A stretch of DNA of 15,500 bases from Cycloclasticus sp. (GCA_018066825.1 JAGPVU010000107.1:1-15500), one strand, 5' to 3'. Positions 1-7,864 are shown, counted from the stretch's first letter. The notes: a model not told the origin generated them from the sequence alone. Numbers and translations are program-made.

Positions 1-629
1 GCGGCATAGCCTGCAAAACTCTGCACCGGCATAGCTTGATATAAACTAGATGCTGCAAACGGAGATGCCGGTAAATAACCTGTTCTATCGGCTTCGGCAT
101 TAAGAAATAAATAGCCGAGGATGACATCCTGTTCAGTAAACTGCTGTGCGAGCTTACCGTCGAAGTCGTAATCCGCTTCTAATGTTTGTAAAAAATCCTG
201 AATTGGCGCTGATTCTGGACGCTCCCGAATACGTTCGATCAAGTTTCGTTCAGGCTCAGAAAACACAATATCGAATGCGGTAATTAATGCGCCTTGCGTC
301 TTAATATGCTGCAGCAAACTTACAATTGTTTCGCGACTCCACGGCCAGCGACCATATTGCTGCAAGCTTTTCTCGTCGATATCAACCACCACAATCGCGG
401 TGGTACCAGCATCCATACTGTCGTCCATCATGGTTGATAAACGCACATCGTAGAGCATGCCGTTCATGCGATGAATAATAGAATCCGACTTACCCGGCTG
501 AATGCTCCACTGAAACAAAAGCACTAATAAAGCAAAGATGAATAGATTTAGCGACCAAGAGCGATAGCTATGTGGAATCATGCGCCATAATCGCGACAAA
601 CGCATAATCCGAAAAAAAGAGCGAATCAT
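1..629 (-). CDS. CHASE2-domain membrane sensor protein, partial (C-terminus off the left edge)
   Basis: About 209 N-terminal residues are visible, starting at an ATG whose first base is 629; the frame stays open to base 1. A basic N-terminus (roughly residues 1-22) is followed by a hydrophobic helix at about 27-43 (LNLFIFALLVLLFQW), then an extracytoplasmic region with CHASE2 hallmarks: VVDIDEKSL at about 81-89, GRWPWSRE at 93-100 and FDIVFSEPE at 119-127. CHASE2 is a periplasmic sensor domain normally followed by two or three membrane helices and a cytoplasmic output: a class III adenylate/guanylate cyclase, a GGDEF domain or a histidine kinase. The output lies outside the window, so naming it a cyclase is inference. 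It starts 10 bases after the hydrolase fusion gene ends and is probably co-transcribed with it. No clear Shine-Dalgarno sequence precedes the ATG. Confidence 0.85.
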   Translation of the reverse strand, partial: MIRSFFRIMRLSRLWRMIPHSYRSWSLNLFIFALLVLLFQWSIQPGKSDSIIHRMNGMLYDVRLSTMMDDSMDAGTTAIVVVDIDEKSLQQYGRWPWSRETIVSLLQHIKTQGALITAFDIVFSEPERNLIERIRERPESAPIQDFLQTLEADYDFDGKLAQQFTEQDVILGYLFLNAEADRTGYLPASPFAASSLYQAMPVQSFAGYA

Positions 630-639
630 AGTAGGTTTT

Positions 640-2064
640 TCATAGCGAATTTAATCCGTTTTTATCCAGCCTCAATGCCATCCCTTCAAATGTGCAAAAG
701 CAGCTCGCTTCTTTATTGTTAGCGTGTAACTGCTCACCACATTCTTTGGCAATTGCATCTAGCTGATAGTCTGTTCGTTCTTGATCATGGTGAAATAAAG
801 CTAAATGCTTTACTTCTGCATCTTTGGCCAGCTGCATAACCTGCTTAATCGTTGAGTGTCCCCAGCCATGTTTGTGTGGCATATCATCATCGGTGTACTG
901 CGCATCATGAATAAGCACATCAACACCATGCAGAAACTTAACCCATTGGTCGTAATGATTCAGCGGCGTACCCGGCGGAAAAAGCTCATTGTCAGTGACA
1001 TACGCAACCGTTGCGCCATCCGCTTCTAGCTTATAAGCCAAGCCACTGCCCGGATGATTAAGCGACAGGGTCGATAATCGAGTGGAGTGCAAAAAATCGT
1101 AATCACTGCTTTGAATTAAAGGATAGGTGGTAATACGCGATGCCAAATTTTGGTAAGACACGGGAAACGTTCGTCCCCCCATTTGGTTTAATAGTGGAAA
1201 AACCTCGCCTTCAGATACCGCAGGCATCAATAAATGAATATCTGCGCTCGATGAATAGATAGGATCATAGTTAGTCACTAGGCTGTTAAATGCTAGGGAG
1301 TCTTCTAATTGTGGCGCGTGACCAATATGTTTAAATAGGTATAAACGGCAGTTTGGAATAAGTTGTTGCATCGCCTTTAAAGACTGTAAAGGTACGATAG
1401 GGTCAAGCAGGCCGTATACGATTAAAACTGGAAAGTTGAAGCTGTTGAGGAGGTGGGTACCTTTCCAGTGCTTAAGGGAATGCAAAAAACCGTTGAGGGC
1501 TTTAATATCCATACCCATAGCATCGTCTAAGAGTTGCTGAAAGCTCTCGGTTTTATCATTAATGGCGGGCATGGCTTTTTTTAAATTATGTGCGAGGGTT
1601 TTTCTTTTCAAGCCGACAAGATCTAAAAAATTAAACATATTTCCAGCTGAGAACACGGATGTAGCCGAAGGGGTTTTGTCCAATATTTTTAAACCTTCGG
1701 CGGGCGAGGGCGCCACAAGGGTTAAGCTGGTTATACGTTCCGGATGATCGCCAGCAAACTGCTGGGCCACAGCCCCACCCAAGGAGTGTGCGATCAAATG
1801 GAAACTCTCAATTTTCAGGCTATCGACAAATGCTAGCAAATCAGCACTTAATGTTTGAACATCATACCCGGTTTCAGTTACTTGGCTAGAGCCACAGCCT
1901 CTAAAATCAAGTGCGTAGGCGTTATAGCCGCTAGCTAATTGTTGCAAAAAAGGTTCCCAGTAGTGCCAGCTGGCAAAATTACCGTGTAGCAAAACAATTG
2001 GGGTTTCACCGTTTATTTGCTGCTCATAATGTATCTTTAGTTGCTTGGTTTGTATAAAAGGCAT
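640..2064 (-). CDS. Alpha/beta-hydrolase fused to a C-terminal half MBL-fold domain
   Basis: 474 residues in one frame. Residues 1-265 form an apparently complete alpha/beta-hydrolase: oxyanion segment HGNF at 27-30, nucleophile elbow AHSLGG with Ser94, acid Asp221 (GLLDPIVP) and catalytic His249 (HIGHAP). The sequence then switches at about 266-275 to the later part of a metallo-beta-lactamase-fold hydrolase: LNHPGSGLAY with His337, VTDNE with Asp358, IHDAQYTDDD at 385-394, HGWGHS with His403 and FHHD at 424-427. These match MBL motifs III to V, but the early strand region and the HxHxDH motif II are absent, so a normal dinuclear metal site cannot form from this chain alone. The substrate is unknown. 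It starts 2 bases after cysG and ends 10 bases before the CHASE2 gene. It could be a natural fusion, the product of a deletion joining two neighbouring genes, or an assembly chimera. A run of six G (coding strand) lies near 1176-1181. Confidence 0.8.
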   Translation of the reverse strand: MPFIQTKQLKIHYEQQINGETPIVLLHGNFASWHYWEPFLQQLASGYNAYALDFRGCGSSQVTETGYDVQTLSADLLAFVDSLKIESFHLIAHSLGGAVAQQFAGDHPERITSLTLVAPSPAEGLKILDKTPSATSVFSAGNMFNFLDLVGLKRKTLAHNLKKAMPAINDKTESFQQLLDDAMGMDIKALNGFLHSLKHWKGTHLLNSFNFPVLIVYGLLDPIVPLQSLKAMQQLIPNCRLYLFKHIGHAPQLEDSLAFNSLVTNYDPIYSSSADIHLLMPAVSEGEVFPLLNQMGGRTFPVSYQNLASRITTYPLIQSSDYDFLHSTRLSTLSLNHPGSGLAYKLEADGATVAYVTDNELFPPGTPLNHYDQWVKFLHGVDVLIHDAQYTDDDMPHKHGWGHSTIKQVMQLAKDAEVKHLALFHHDQERTDYQLDAIAKECGEQLHANNKEASCFCTFEGMALRLDKNGLNSL

Positions 2065-2066
2065 AG

Positions 2067-3449
2067 TTATTCTTTTGACCAGTTAAGTTTTTTATGTAAC
2101 GTAACCACTGAGCCGATGATGATTAAAGTGGGTGGTTTTGGTTTAAGTTCATCCACTTTATTGGCGATATGGCTTAAGTCGGAAATGATGACTAAATGTT
2201 CAGCGGTGGTGCCCTTTTGAACCAAGGCGACCGGCGTACTTTCAGCTAAGCCTCGTTCGATGAGTTTTTCGCTGATTTGGCGTAAGCCAATTAGGCCCAT
2301 ATAAATAACGATGGTCTGGTTGGGCTTTGCCAGTTGTTCCCAGTCTAAATTAACGGTGTTATCTTTCAGGTGTCCGGTGACAAACAGGCACGACTGGGCG
2401 TGATCCCTATGCGTTAACGGGATGCCAGAGTAACTCGCACAACCTGAAGCCGCAGTAATGCCAGGCACTACTTCGAAGGCAATGTTTTCATCGACTAAGG
2501 TTTCAATTTCCTCACCGCCGCGACCAAACATAAAAGGATCGCCACCCTTCAGGCGCACTACACGTTTTCCTTGCTTAGCGAGGGTAATGAGTAGCTCGTT
2601 AATGCCGTCTTGGGGCACCGAGTGATCACTGCGCTGCTTGCCGACATATACTCGCTCAGCATCGCGACGGGCAAGGTTTAATACTTCTGGCGACACCAGT
2701 CTGTCGTACACAATAATGTCAGCGAGCTGCAGAATTCGTAAGGCCTTTAATGTCAGTAATTCTGGATCACCAGGCCCGCCGCCGACTAAGTAAACCTTTC
2801 CATTAGCTTTTACGTCGTCGGTTTGCGCTAGCAAATTGATTAACGCTTGTTCGGCCTTTTTATGGCGCCCTTGATAGCACATATCAGCGATGGGGCCACT
2901 AAAAATACGCTCCCAAAAAATTCTGCGTTGTTCTACGTTGGTAAAATGTTCTTTTACTGTTTGTCGAAACTTAACGGACAGCTCAGCTAAGTTACCTAAG
3001 CTGTGTGGCAATAATGTTTCCAGTTTGGCGCGTAAAGTTCGAGATAGTACGGGGGCTGATCCGCCGCTGGAAACGGCAATAACCATAGGGGATCGATCAA
3101 TAATGGCCGGGAAAATAAAGCTGCATAAGGCAGGTTGGTCAACAACATTAACAGGGATGTGCTGGCTTTTAGCCTCGCTGGACACTTGGGTATTGGTAAT
3201 CGAATTATTGGTCGCGCAAATCACTAAGCCGAAACCCTGTGTATCGCCCGCTGTAAAGTTACGCTTATGGTGTTTAATTTTTCCGTCAATGACTAACAGT
3301 GAAAGCTCGTCGTGTAGATCAGGAGCGATAACGGTGATAAGTGCTTTCGCGTCTAACAATAAGCGAACTTTGCGTGTGGCCACCGAACCACCACCGATAA
3401 CTACACATGGTGTTTCGCTGAGCTTGTGAAAAAGGGGGAGATAGTCCAT
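2067..3449 (-). CDS. cysG: Siroheme synthase CysG (dehydrogenase/ferrochelatase plus uroporphyrinogen-III methyltransferase)
   Basis: A 460-residue trifunctional cytosolic enzyme; E. coli CysG is about 457. The N-terminal half (1-210) is the NAD-dependent precorrin-2 dehydrogenase/sirohydrochlorin ferrochelatase, with nucleotide-binding VVIGGGSVATRK (16-27), Asp104 in VVDQP and Ser128 in VSSGGSAP, matching the catalytic Asp and regulatory phosphoserine of the Salmonella and E. coli enzymes. The C-terminal half (217-460) is the SAM-dependent methyltransferase: VYLVGGGPGDPELLT, YDRLVS with Asp249, VGKQRSDHS with Lys271, RLKGGDPFMFGRGGEE and YMGL with Met384. It makes siroheme for sulfite and nitrite reductases. 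No cysteine or nitrite-reductase genes are next to it; it lies 3 bases after tag and 2 bases before the hydrolase fusion, in a tight same-strand run. The ATG at 3449 fits the family start, although no obvious ribosome-binding site precedes it. Confidence 0.97.
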   Translation of the reverse strand: MDYLPLFHKLSETPCVVIGGGSVATRKVRLLLDAKALITVIAPDLHDELSLLVIDGKIKHHKRNFTAGDTQGFGLVICATNNSITNTQVSSEAKSQHIPVNVVDQPALCSFIFPAIIDRSPMVIAVSSGGSAPVLSRTLRAKLETLLPHSLGNLAELSVKFRQTVKEHFTNVEQRRIFWERIFSGPIADMCYQGRHKKAEQALINLLAQTDDVKANGKVYLVGGGPGDPELLTLKALRILQLADIIVYDRLVSPEVLNLARRDAERVYVGKQRSDHSVPQDGINELLITLAKQGKRVVRLKGGDPFMFGRGGEEIETLVDENIAFEVVPGITAASGCASYSGIPLTHRDHAQSCLFVTGHLKDNTVNLDWEQLAKPNQTIVIYMGLIGLRQISEKLIERGLAESTPVALVQKGTTAEHLVIISDLSHIANKVDELKPKPPTLIIIGSVVTLHKKLNWSKE

Positions 3450-3452
3450 GCG

Positions 3453-4022
3453 TTATGATAACTCAGAATGTCTGAAACAAGTGGTGAGGTGGTCATTTAC
3501 GAGACCCGTTGCTTGCATTAGGGCGTAGCATATTGTGGGGCCTACGAAGCTAAAGCCCCTTTTTTTTAAATCCTTGCTCATGGCTTGTGAAAGAGCGGTT
3601 ACGTTAGGTATTTGATCAGCGGTCTGCCAAGCGTTGATGATGGGTGTGTGATCGACATAGGACCATAAGTATTGCGAAAAAGAGCCATGCGCTTGTTGTG
3701 TCTGTATATAGGCGCGGGCATTTTTAACGCTGGCTAAAATTTTTAATTTATTGCGAATTAGTGCCGGGTTGCTTAGTAGCGTGTCAATTTTTTGTTGTGA
3801 ATAAGTAGCCACTAATTTCGGGTCGAAATGATCATAGGCTTCGCGATAAGCCTCTCGACGTTGCAGCACGGTAGACCAACTTAATCCGGCCTGCACACCT
3901 TCTAAGATAAGGAACTCAAAGAGTTGCTTGTCATCTTTTAATGGCACACCCCATTCGCGGTCGTGGTACAGGATGTCGAGCGTTTTTTTTGCCCAAGCAC
4001 AACGGGTGGATTGATCGCTCAC
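3453..4022 (-). CDS. tag: DNA-3-methyladenine glycosylase I (Tag)
   Basis: 189 residues, the usual size for constitutive Tag, which excises 3-methyladenine from alkylated DNA. Family signatures are RCAW at the N-terminus, YHDREWG, LEGVQAGLSW with the catalytic Glu at 41, KKRGFSFVGPTICYALMQA and VNDHLTTCFRH. The zinc-binding set corresponding to E. coli Cys4, His17, His175 and Cys179 is seen as Cys8, His20, His178 and Cys182. The start is GTG, sharing a GTGA four-base overlap with the stop of the upstream HAD phosphatase gene, so translation is probably coupled; cysG begins 3 bases after its stop. Two eight-base A runs on the coding strand (in the AKKT and LKKRG codons) are possible slippage sites. 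Nothing in the context suggests an alkylation-response operon. Confidence 0.96.
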   Translation of the reverse strand: MSDQSTRCAWAKKTLDILYHDREWGVPLKDDKQLFEFLILEGVQAGLSWSTVLQRREAYREAYDHFDPKLVATYSQQKIDTLLSNPALIRNKLKILASVKNARAYIQTQQAHGSFSQYLWSYVDHTPIINAWQTADQIPNVTALSQAMSKDLKKRGFSFVGPTICYALMQATGLVNDHLTTCFRHSELS

Positions 4023-4675
4023 GTGCGTAAACTAATGATGGGCCAATGTTGAGTGTTGGCGTGTTGCGTTAGCTTGTCGTCGGGATCAACGGCGACAGGG
4101 TGGGTGACTTTTTCAAGCAACGGAATGTCGTTGTGTGAGTCGCTATAAAATGTACTGCCTTTTAGATCAAGGTTGTTTTCATCTAGCCATTGAATTAGTC
4201 GGGTCACCTTGCCCTGTTGGTAGCAAGGTTCACTAACAATGCGCCCAGTGTAGCGACCGTCTATAAGCTCCGGTTCGGTGGCTAGCATATGCGGAATGCC
4301 GAATAGCTCAACGATTGGTTCGGTTACAAAGCGATTGGTCGCAGTAATTACCAATAAAGTGTCGCCGTTGCTGCGGTGTTTTTCAACTAAGGCGACAGCC
4401 GCAGGGAGTACTAAGGGGCGTATTTTTTCATTAATGAATACCTCCCGCCATTGTAATAATTGGTCAAGCGGGTGATCGGCAAGAAAAGATAAGGCGAAGA
4501 TCAAATACTCATTTATATTTAATTCGCCACGGCAATAATCATCATAAAATTGGGTGTTAATACGGGCGTAATGGTCGCTGTCGACAAGTTTCTTTTCTAC
4601 TAAAAACTGCCCCCAAAGGTGGTCGCTGTCATCACAAATCAAGGTATTATCTAAATCAAAAATCGCTAAACTCAT
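4019..4675 (-). CDS. HAD-superfamily (SerB-like, subclass IB) phosphatase
   Basis: 218 residues with all four HAD motifs: DLDNT (Asp7, Asp9, Thr11) in motif I, VITATN with Thr111 in motif II, Lys156 in QGKVTRL as motif III and YSDSHNDIPLL with Asp179 and Asp183 in motif IV. The helical cap between motifs I and II (about 20-85) is typical of the phosphoserine-phosphatase-like IB group. The likely role is hydrolysis of a small phosphometabolite. From memory, Pseudomonas carries a similar HAD-IB gene diverging from rppH, and relatives have been proposed as histidinol-phosphate phosphatases; that assignment is not demonstrable here. It heads the minus-strand run HAD-tag-cysG and overlaps tag by four bases. 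An AGG lies just upstream of the ATG. Phosphoserine phosphatase itself is a less likely alternative. Confidence 0.9.
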   Translation of the reverse strand: MSLAIFDLDNTLICDDSDHLWGQFLVEKKLVDSDHYARINTQFYDDYCRGELNINEYLIFALSFLADHPLDQLLQWREVFINEKIRPLVLPAAVALVEKHRSNGDTLLVITATNRFVTEPIVELFGIPHMLATEPELIDGRYTGRIVSEPCYQQGKVTRLIQWLDENNLDLKGSTFYSDSHNDIPLLEKVTHPVAVDPDDKLTQHANTQHWPIISLRT

Positions 4676-4839
4676 AAGCCTGCTTTGTCGTTTTAATGTT
4701 GAGTTATTAGGTGGTGTAAGATCGCTGGAAATTGGGCTAAAGGTAAACCACGTTGGGGTCTAATAAGCGCAAGTCTGACATAATTTTGCTTGATACCCAA
4801 TCATTTTATAAAGAAGGTCGCTTTGGTTTAAAACGTCGT

Positions 4840-4845
4840 TATAAT
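4840..4845 (+). promoter_or_regulatory. Candidate -10 box for rppH
   Basis: A perfect TATAAT lies 34 bases before the rppH ATG in the 204-base divergent gap (4676-4879) between the HAD gene and rppH. The hexamer 17 bases upstream (GTCGCT, 4817-4822) is a poor -35, and there is no TGn extension. Apart from this AT-rich stretch I see no hairpin, repeat or small gene in the gap. No clear Shine-Dalgarno precedes the rppH start. Confidence 0.4.
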
Positions 4846-4879
4846 GCAAAGTATTAAATTTTAGTTGATTGAATAAATT

Positions 4880-5380
4880 ATGATTGACGAGGATGGCTAC
4901 CGACGTAATGTCGGCATCATTTTATGTAACCAACAGAATAAGTTGTTTTGGGCAAGGCGCGCGAATCAAACGGGCTGGCAATTCCCACAAGGCGGTATGG
5001 ATGAAGGTGAAACACCTGAGCAAGCAATGTACCGTGAGTTGTACGAAGAAATTGGCTTAACCTCAAAGTCTGTGGAAGTGATAGGGCGAACGGGTGAGTG
5101 GGTCTACTACGATTTACCTAAACGCTTTGTACGTAGCAATAGCTTCCCTATTTGTAAGGGGCAAAAGCAGATTTGGTTTTTACTGCGTTTGTTGGACGAT
5201 GAGCAAAACATTTGTTTTGAAACGACAGAAAAACCTGAATTTGACCGTTGGCGTTGGGCAGAGTATTGGGAGCCGGCTTTTGATGTGGTGTACTTTAAAC
5301 GTAATGTTTACTTAAGCGCATTGACGGAGATGTGGTCCTATTTGTTTCCTGGAATCACGCCTAATTTACACAAAAAATAA
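4880..5380 (+). CDS. rppH: RNA pyrophosphohydrolase RppH (Nudix)
   Basis: 166 residues (E. coli RppH is about 176). It removes pyrophosphate from the 5' triphosphate end of mRNA, producing the monophosphate end that stimulates RNase E decay. The start MIDEDGYRRNVGIILCN matches the family closely and fixes the ATG. The Nudix box GX5EX7REUXEEXGU is seen at 38-60 (Gly38, Glu44, Arg52, Glu53, Glu56, Glu57, Gly59). Family blocks WQFPQGG, GQKQIWFLL, PEFDRWRWAEYW and VVYFKRNVY follow. In many gammaproteobacteria rppH is followed by ptsP; here it is instead followed tail to tail by cpdA, with only 8 bases between the stop codons. It diverges from the HAD phosphatase gene and probably has its own promoter. 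Confidence 0.97.
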   Translation: MIDEDGYRRNVGIILCNQQNKLFWARRANQTGWQFPQGGMDEGETPEQAMYRELYEEIGLTSKSVEVIGRTGEWVYYDLPKRFVRSNSFPICKGQKQIWFLLRLLDDEQNICFETTEKPEFDRWRWAEYWEPAFDVVYFKRNVYLSALTEMWSYLFPGITPNLHKK

Positions 5381-5388
5381 GCTTAGGC

Positions 5389-6210
5389 CTAATAGCCTGC
5401 AGAGTTTTCATCCAAGTTAACGGGCGATTCTTGCAGGCGGATAATGTCCGTTTTAATAGCGCCATTACTGCTTAAACGCAACCAACGAAAGCCCGGCGGG
5501 ATGGTGTCAATCGCAAAATCCTTACTTAACGGTTTAAATTGAAAACATGTAGACGGCACGCCATAAATTGGTTTGCCAGCAATCTGGCTTTCAAATGCTT
5601 GATGTATATGCCCATGTATGACCCCTTGTATCTTGGGGTAATCACTTAATAATTTTACCAGTCTATCAGGGTTTCGGACCGCCATCGTGTCTAACCAAGG
5701 ACTGTTGATTACTTGGAGTTGATGGTGCAAGCAGACTAGGACGTTTTTTGTTGGGTGCAATGTGATCTCATGCTCTAAGGCGATGAGTTCGGCGTCGTCT
5801 AGGCTCCCCCCTTCTTCACCGGGTGTTTCAGAATTAAGAAAGGCAAACAGCCAAGAGCCATGGTGTAAAAACGGTTGATATGAAACTGAGGGATGATTAA
5901 ATAAGGTGGCTAATTTATCGGGCGTGTCATGGTTTCCTGGTAATAAGTAGCAAGGAATATTAAGCGCTTTAAGGTGTGCGTGTAAGCGTTCATAAGACGC
6001 GTCTGAACCATCCTGGCTGAGATCGCCTGTTAAGAAAATTAAATCGGGCGGCCAGCATTTTTCTTGGGCAAGCCGTAGTACAGATAAAAAGCTTTGTTCG
6101 GTATTAACCCCGACCAATTGTTTATCGGTAGCATCAAATAAATGCATATCCGATATCTGTAGTAGTTTGATATCGGTTTGATTATCCAAGTCATTTGAAA
6201 AAATAGTCAT
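5389..6210 (-). CDS. cpdA: 3',5'-cyclic-AMP phosphodiesterase CpdA
   Basis: 273 residues, the usual size for class III cAMP phosphodiesterases of the calcineurin-like metallophosphoesterase superfamily, which hydrolyse cAMP to AMP in the cytosol. The metal-site series is complete: ISDMHL (Asp21, His23), TGDLSQDG (Asp63), PGNHDT (Asn93, His94), CLHHQ (His162) and IHGHIHQ (His199, His201, His203). It lies downstream of argA (78-base gap) and converges on rppH. The gap holds a TATACT hexamer that could serve a separate promoter, so cpdA may be read both with the arginine cluster and alone. A CHASE2 protein, often a cyclase, is encoded about 5 kb away, so cAMP turnover could be a shared theme, but the genes are not in one operon. 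Confidence 0.95.
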   Translation of the reverse strand: MTIFSNDLDNQTDIKLLQISDMHLFDATDKQLVGVNTEQSFLSVLRLAQEKCWPPDLIFLTGDLSQDGSDASYERLHAHLKALNIPCYLLPGNHDTPDKLATLFNHPSVSYQPFLHHGSWLFAFLNSETPGEEGGSLDDAELIALEHEITLHPTKNVLVCLHHQLQVINSPWLDTMAVRNPDRLVKLLSDYPKIQGVIHGHIHQAFESQIAGKPIYGVPSTCFQFKPLSKDFAIDTIPPGFRWLRLSSNGAIKTDIIRLQESPVNLDENSAGY

Positions 6211-6252
6211 TATTTCGTTAACAGCTAATTTTAAGCCTTAGTGGTTTATCCA

Positions 6253-6258
6253 AGTATA
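6253..6258 (-). promoter_or_regulatory. Possible -10 box for cpdA
   Basis: On the minus strand this reads TATACT, five of six matches to the sigma-70 -10 consensus, 42 bases upstream of the cpdA ATG. The matching -35 region is poor, so this is a weak call. No CRP-type palindrome is visible in the 78-base gap. Confidence 0.22.
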
Positions 6259-6288
6259 GACGTTGAATTTATAAAGGGTGATGTTTAA

Positions 6289-7845
6289 CTAAAGCAATCT
6301 TTTAATCAAAATACGGGATTGGCGCGTCTGATTATAGATTTTGCGTTTGGTCTCGGGTAGGTCACTTAGTTTAGCGGATTTAAACCCCCTTTCTGCGAAC
6401 CAGTGGCTACTTTGAGTCGTTAAAACAAACAAAGCTGTCAGGCCGGATGAAAGGGCTTTTTGTTCTATCATTTTCAATAGGTGGTCGCCACGTTCGGCGG
6501 AACGGTAGTTGGGGTGTACGGCGACGCAAGCGAGCTCCCCGATTGAGTCGTTCAAATATTCATAAAGTGCTGCGCATGTGGTTATTAAGCCGTCCTGTTC
6601 AATAACATGAAACTTTTCTATGTCCATCTCAATGGTTTCGGCAGAACGGTAGGTCAATAAACCGCGTTCTTCTAATGGACGAATAAGTTCGATAATGCCG
6701 TGTATATCATTACTATTAGCAGATCGGGCATCCTCAAACGGACGAACGCTGATTAAGGTGCCTGAGCCTTGCCGCGTAAACAGCTCTAATTGCAAGCCAC
6801 CATTAATTTTACGATTAATCAAATGGATGCGTTTAACGCCCATTTCGCTAGCACGAATAGCCTCTTGCAAATGCAAGTTAGCATCACTTTCGCTGGCTGG
6901 CGTCGCGGCCAACAAGGCTTGTGCTTGAGCAGTTGTTAACTGACGAATGAGCTTATTGTTGTCGTTCAGTTGTTCGGTCTGTTCGGTTAGTAGAATTAAC
7001 TTATCGGCTTTGATAGACGTAGCAATAGCCGTGGCTATTTCTTCGCTGCGAAGGTTAAATACTTCGCCGGTAGATGAAAAACCAAGAGGCGATACTAGAA
7101 TAATATGGCCGGCGTCTAAATTTTCTACGATAGAGCGACTATCTACGCGGCGCACTTCGCCGGTAAATTGATAATCCACACCATTAATAACCCCTAGTGG
7201 TTTTGCGGTTAAAAAGTTACCAGAGTTTACGCGGATACCCGTCGCAGCCATCGCGGTATTCGCTAAGCCGGTGGATAGCTGTGCTTCAATGTTGGTCCGT
7301 ACGATACCGACGGCTTCTTTTGCCAATTCAAGCGTGAGCTTGTCCGTTACCCTTAGGTGCTGAAAAACTTGGCTGGGGATTTTTTTTTCGGCTAGTTTGG
7401 CTTCTAATTGTGGTCGAATGCCGTGTACCAAAATCAATCGAATCCCAAGGCTATTGAGTAACACAAAGTCTTGCGCTAAGTCTGAAAATAGCGGGTCCGC
7501 TACCGATTCGCCGCTAAAGCAAATAACAAAAGTTTTTCCACGGTGTGCGTGTATATAGGGGGCGGTGCTCCTAAACCAGTTAACAAATTGGTGTGAATGC
7601 GGTGCTGACTCAGTGGTTGATGATTTATTACTGGACGGATTTACGCCTTCACTGAGTGAGATATTTAGTCGTTGTGCAGCTTGGTTTATTTTGGCGAGCG
7701 CTGAGTTAGGAATGATGCCGCCAGTGCCTCCCTTGTCCTTTGAGTAGGTCCAGCGATAAATAGTGGCGGGGTCTTTACTGATCGCCTGAGCGAGGTGTTT
7801 TATACCACCAAATTTTTGAATAATAAAAGCAGCGTCGTTTGACAT
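6289..7845 (-). CDS. argA: N-acetylglutamate synthase ArgA with an N-terminal helix-turn-helix domain
   Basis: With the ATG at 7845 the product is 518 residues, against about 443 for E. coli ArgA. Residues from about 86 onward are ArgA, which acetylates glutamate with acetyl-CoA as the first step of arginine synthesis. They comprise an amino-acid-kinase-like domain (YIHAHRGKTFVI, LGIRLILVHGIRPQ, RVTDKLTLELAK, NSGNF, GEVRRVD, STGEVFNLRSEEIA) and a GNAT domain (NDIHGIIELIRPLEERGLL, GELACVAVHPNYRSAERG, LFVLTTQSSHWFAERGF). Residues 7-62 are extra: FGGIKHLAQAISKDPATIYRW followed by KGGTGGIIP, a compact helix-turn-helix resembling small Cro-like regulators (the family I recall as 'carph-isopro'). 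A Ser/Thr-rich linker (about 63-85) joins them. I see no in-frame ATG, GTG or TTG in the linker, so both parts are made as one chain. A TTG at 7872 could add 9 residues, but the ATG better fits the domain start. A nine-base A run lies at 7380-7388. Confidence 0.93.
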   Translation of the reverse strand: MSNDAAFIIQKFGGIKHLAQAISKDPATIYRWTYSKDKGGTGGIIPNSALAKINQAAQRLNISLSEGVNPSSNKSSTTESAPHSHQFVNWFRSTAPYIHAHRGKTFVICFSGESVADPLFSDLAQDFVLLNSLGIRLILVHGIRPQLEAKLAEKKIPSQVFQHLRVTDKLTLELAKEAVGIVRTNIEAQLSTGLANTAMAATGIRVNSGNFLTAKPLGVINGVDYQFTGEVRRVDSRSIVENLDAGHIILVSPLGFSSTGEVFNLRSEEIATAIATSIKADKLILLTEQTEQLNDNNKLIRQLTTAQAQALLAATPASESDANLHLQEAIRASEMGVKRIHLINRKINGGLQLELFTRQGSGTLISVRPFEDARSANSNDIHGIIELIRPLEERGLLTYRSAETIEMDIEKFHVIEQDGLITTCAALYEYLNDSIGELACVAVHPNYRSAERGDHLLKMIEQKALSSGLTALFVLTTQSSHWFAERGFKSAKLSDLPETKRKIYNQTRQSRILIKRLL

Positions 7846-7864
7846 TCGTGTAATAATTTGCAAT

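Noticed and set aside
5359..5392. Inverted repeat GCCTAA ... TTAGGC and palindrome TTAGGCCTAA between the rppH and cpdA stops, as a bidirectional terminator.
   Set aside because: The long arms enclose an 18-base AT-rich loop and the short palindrome has no loop; neither is followed by a T-tract. Too weak to call.
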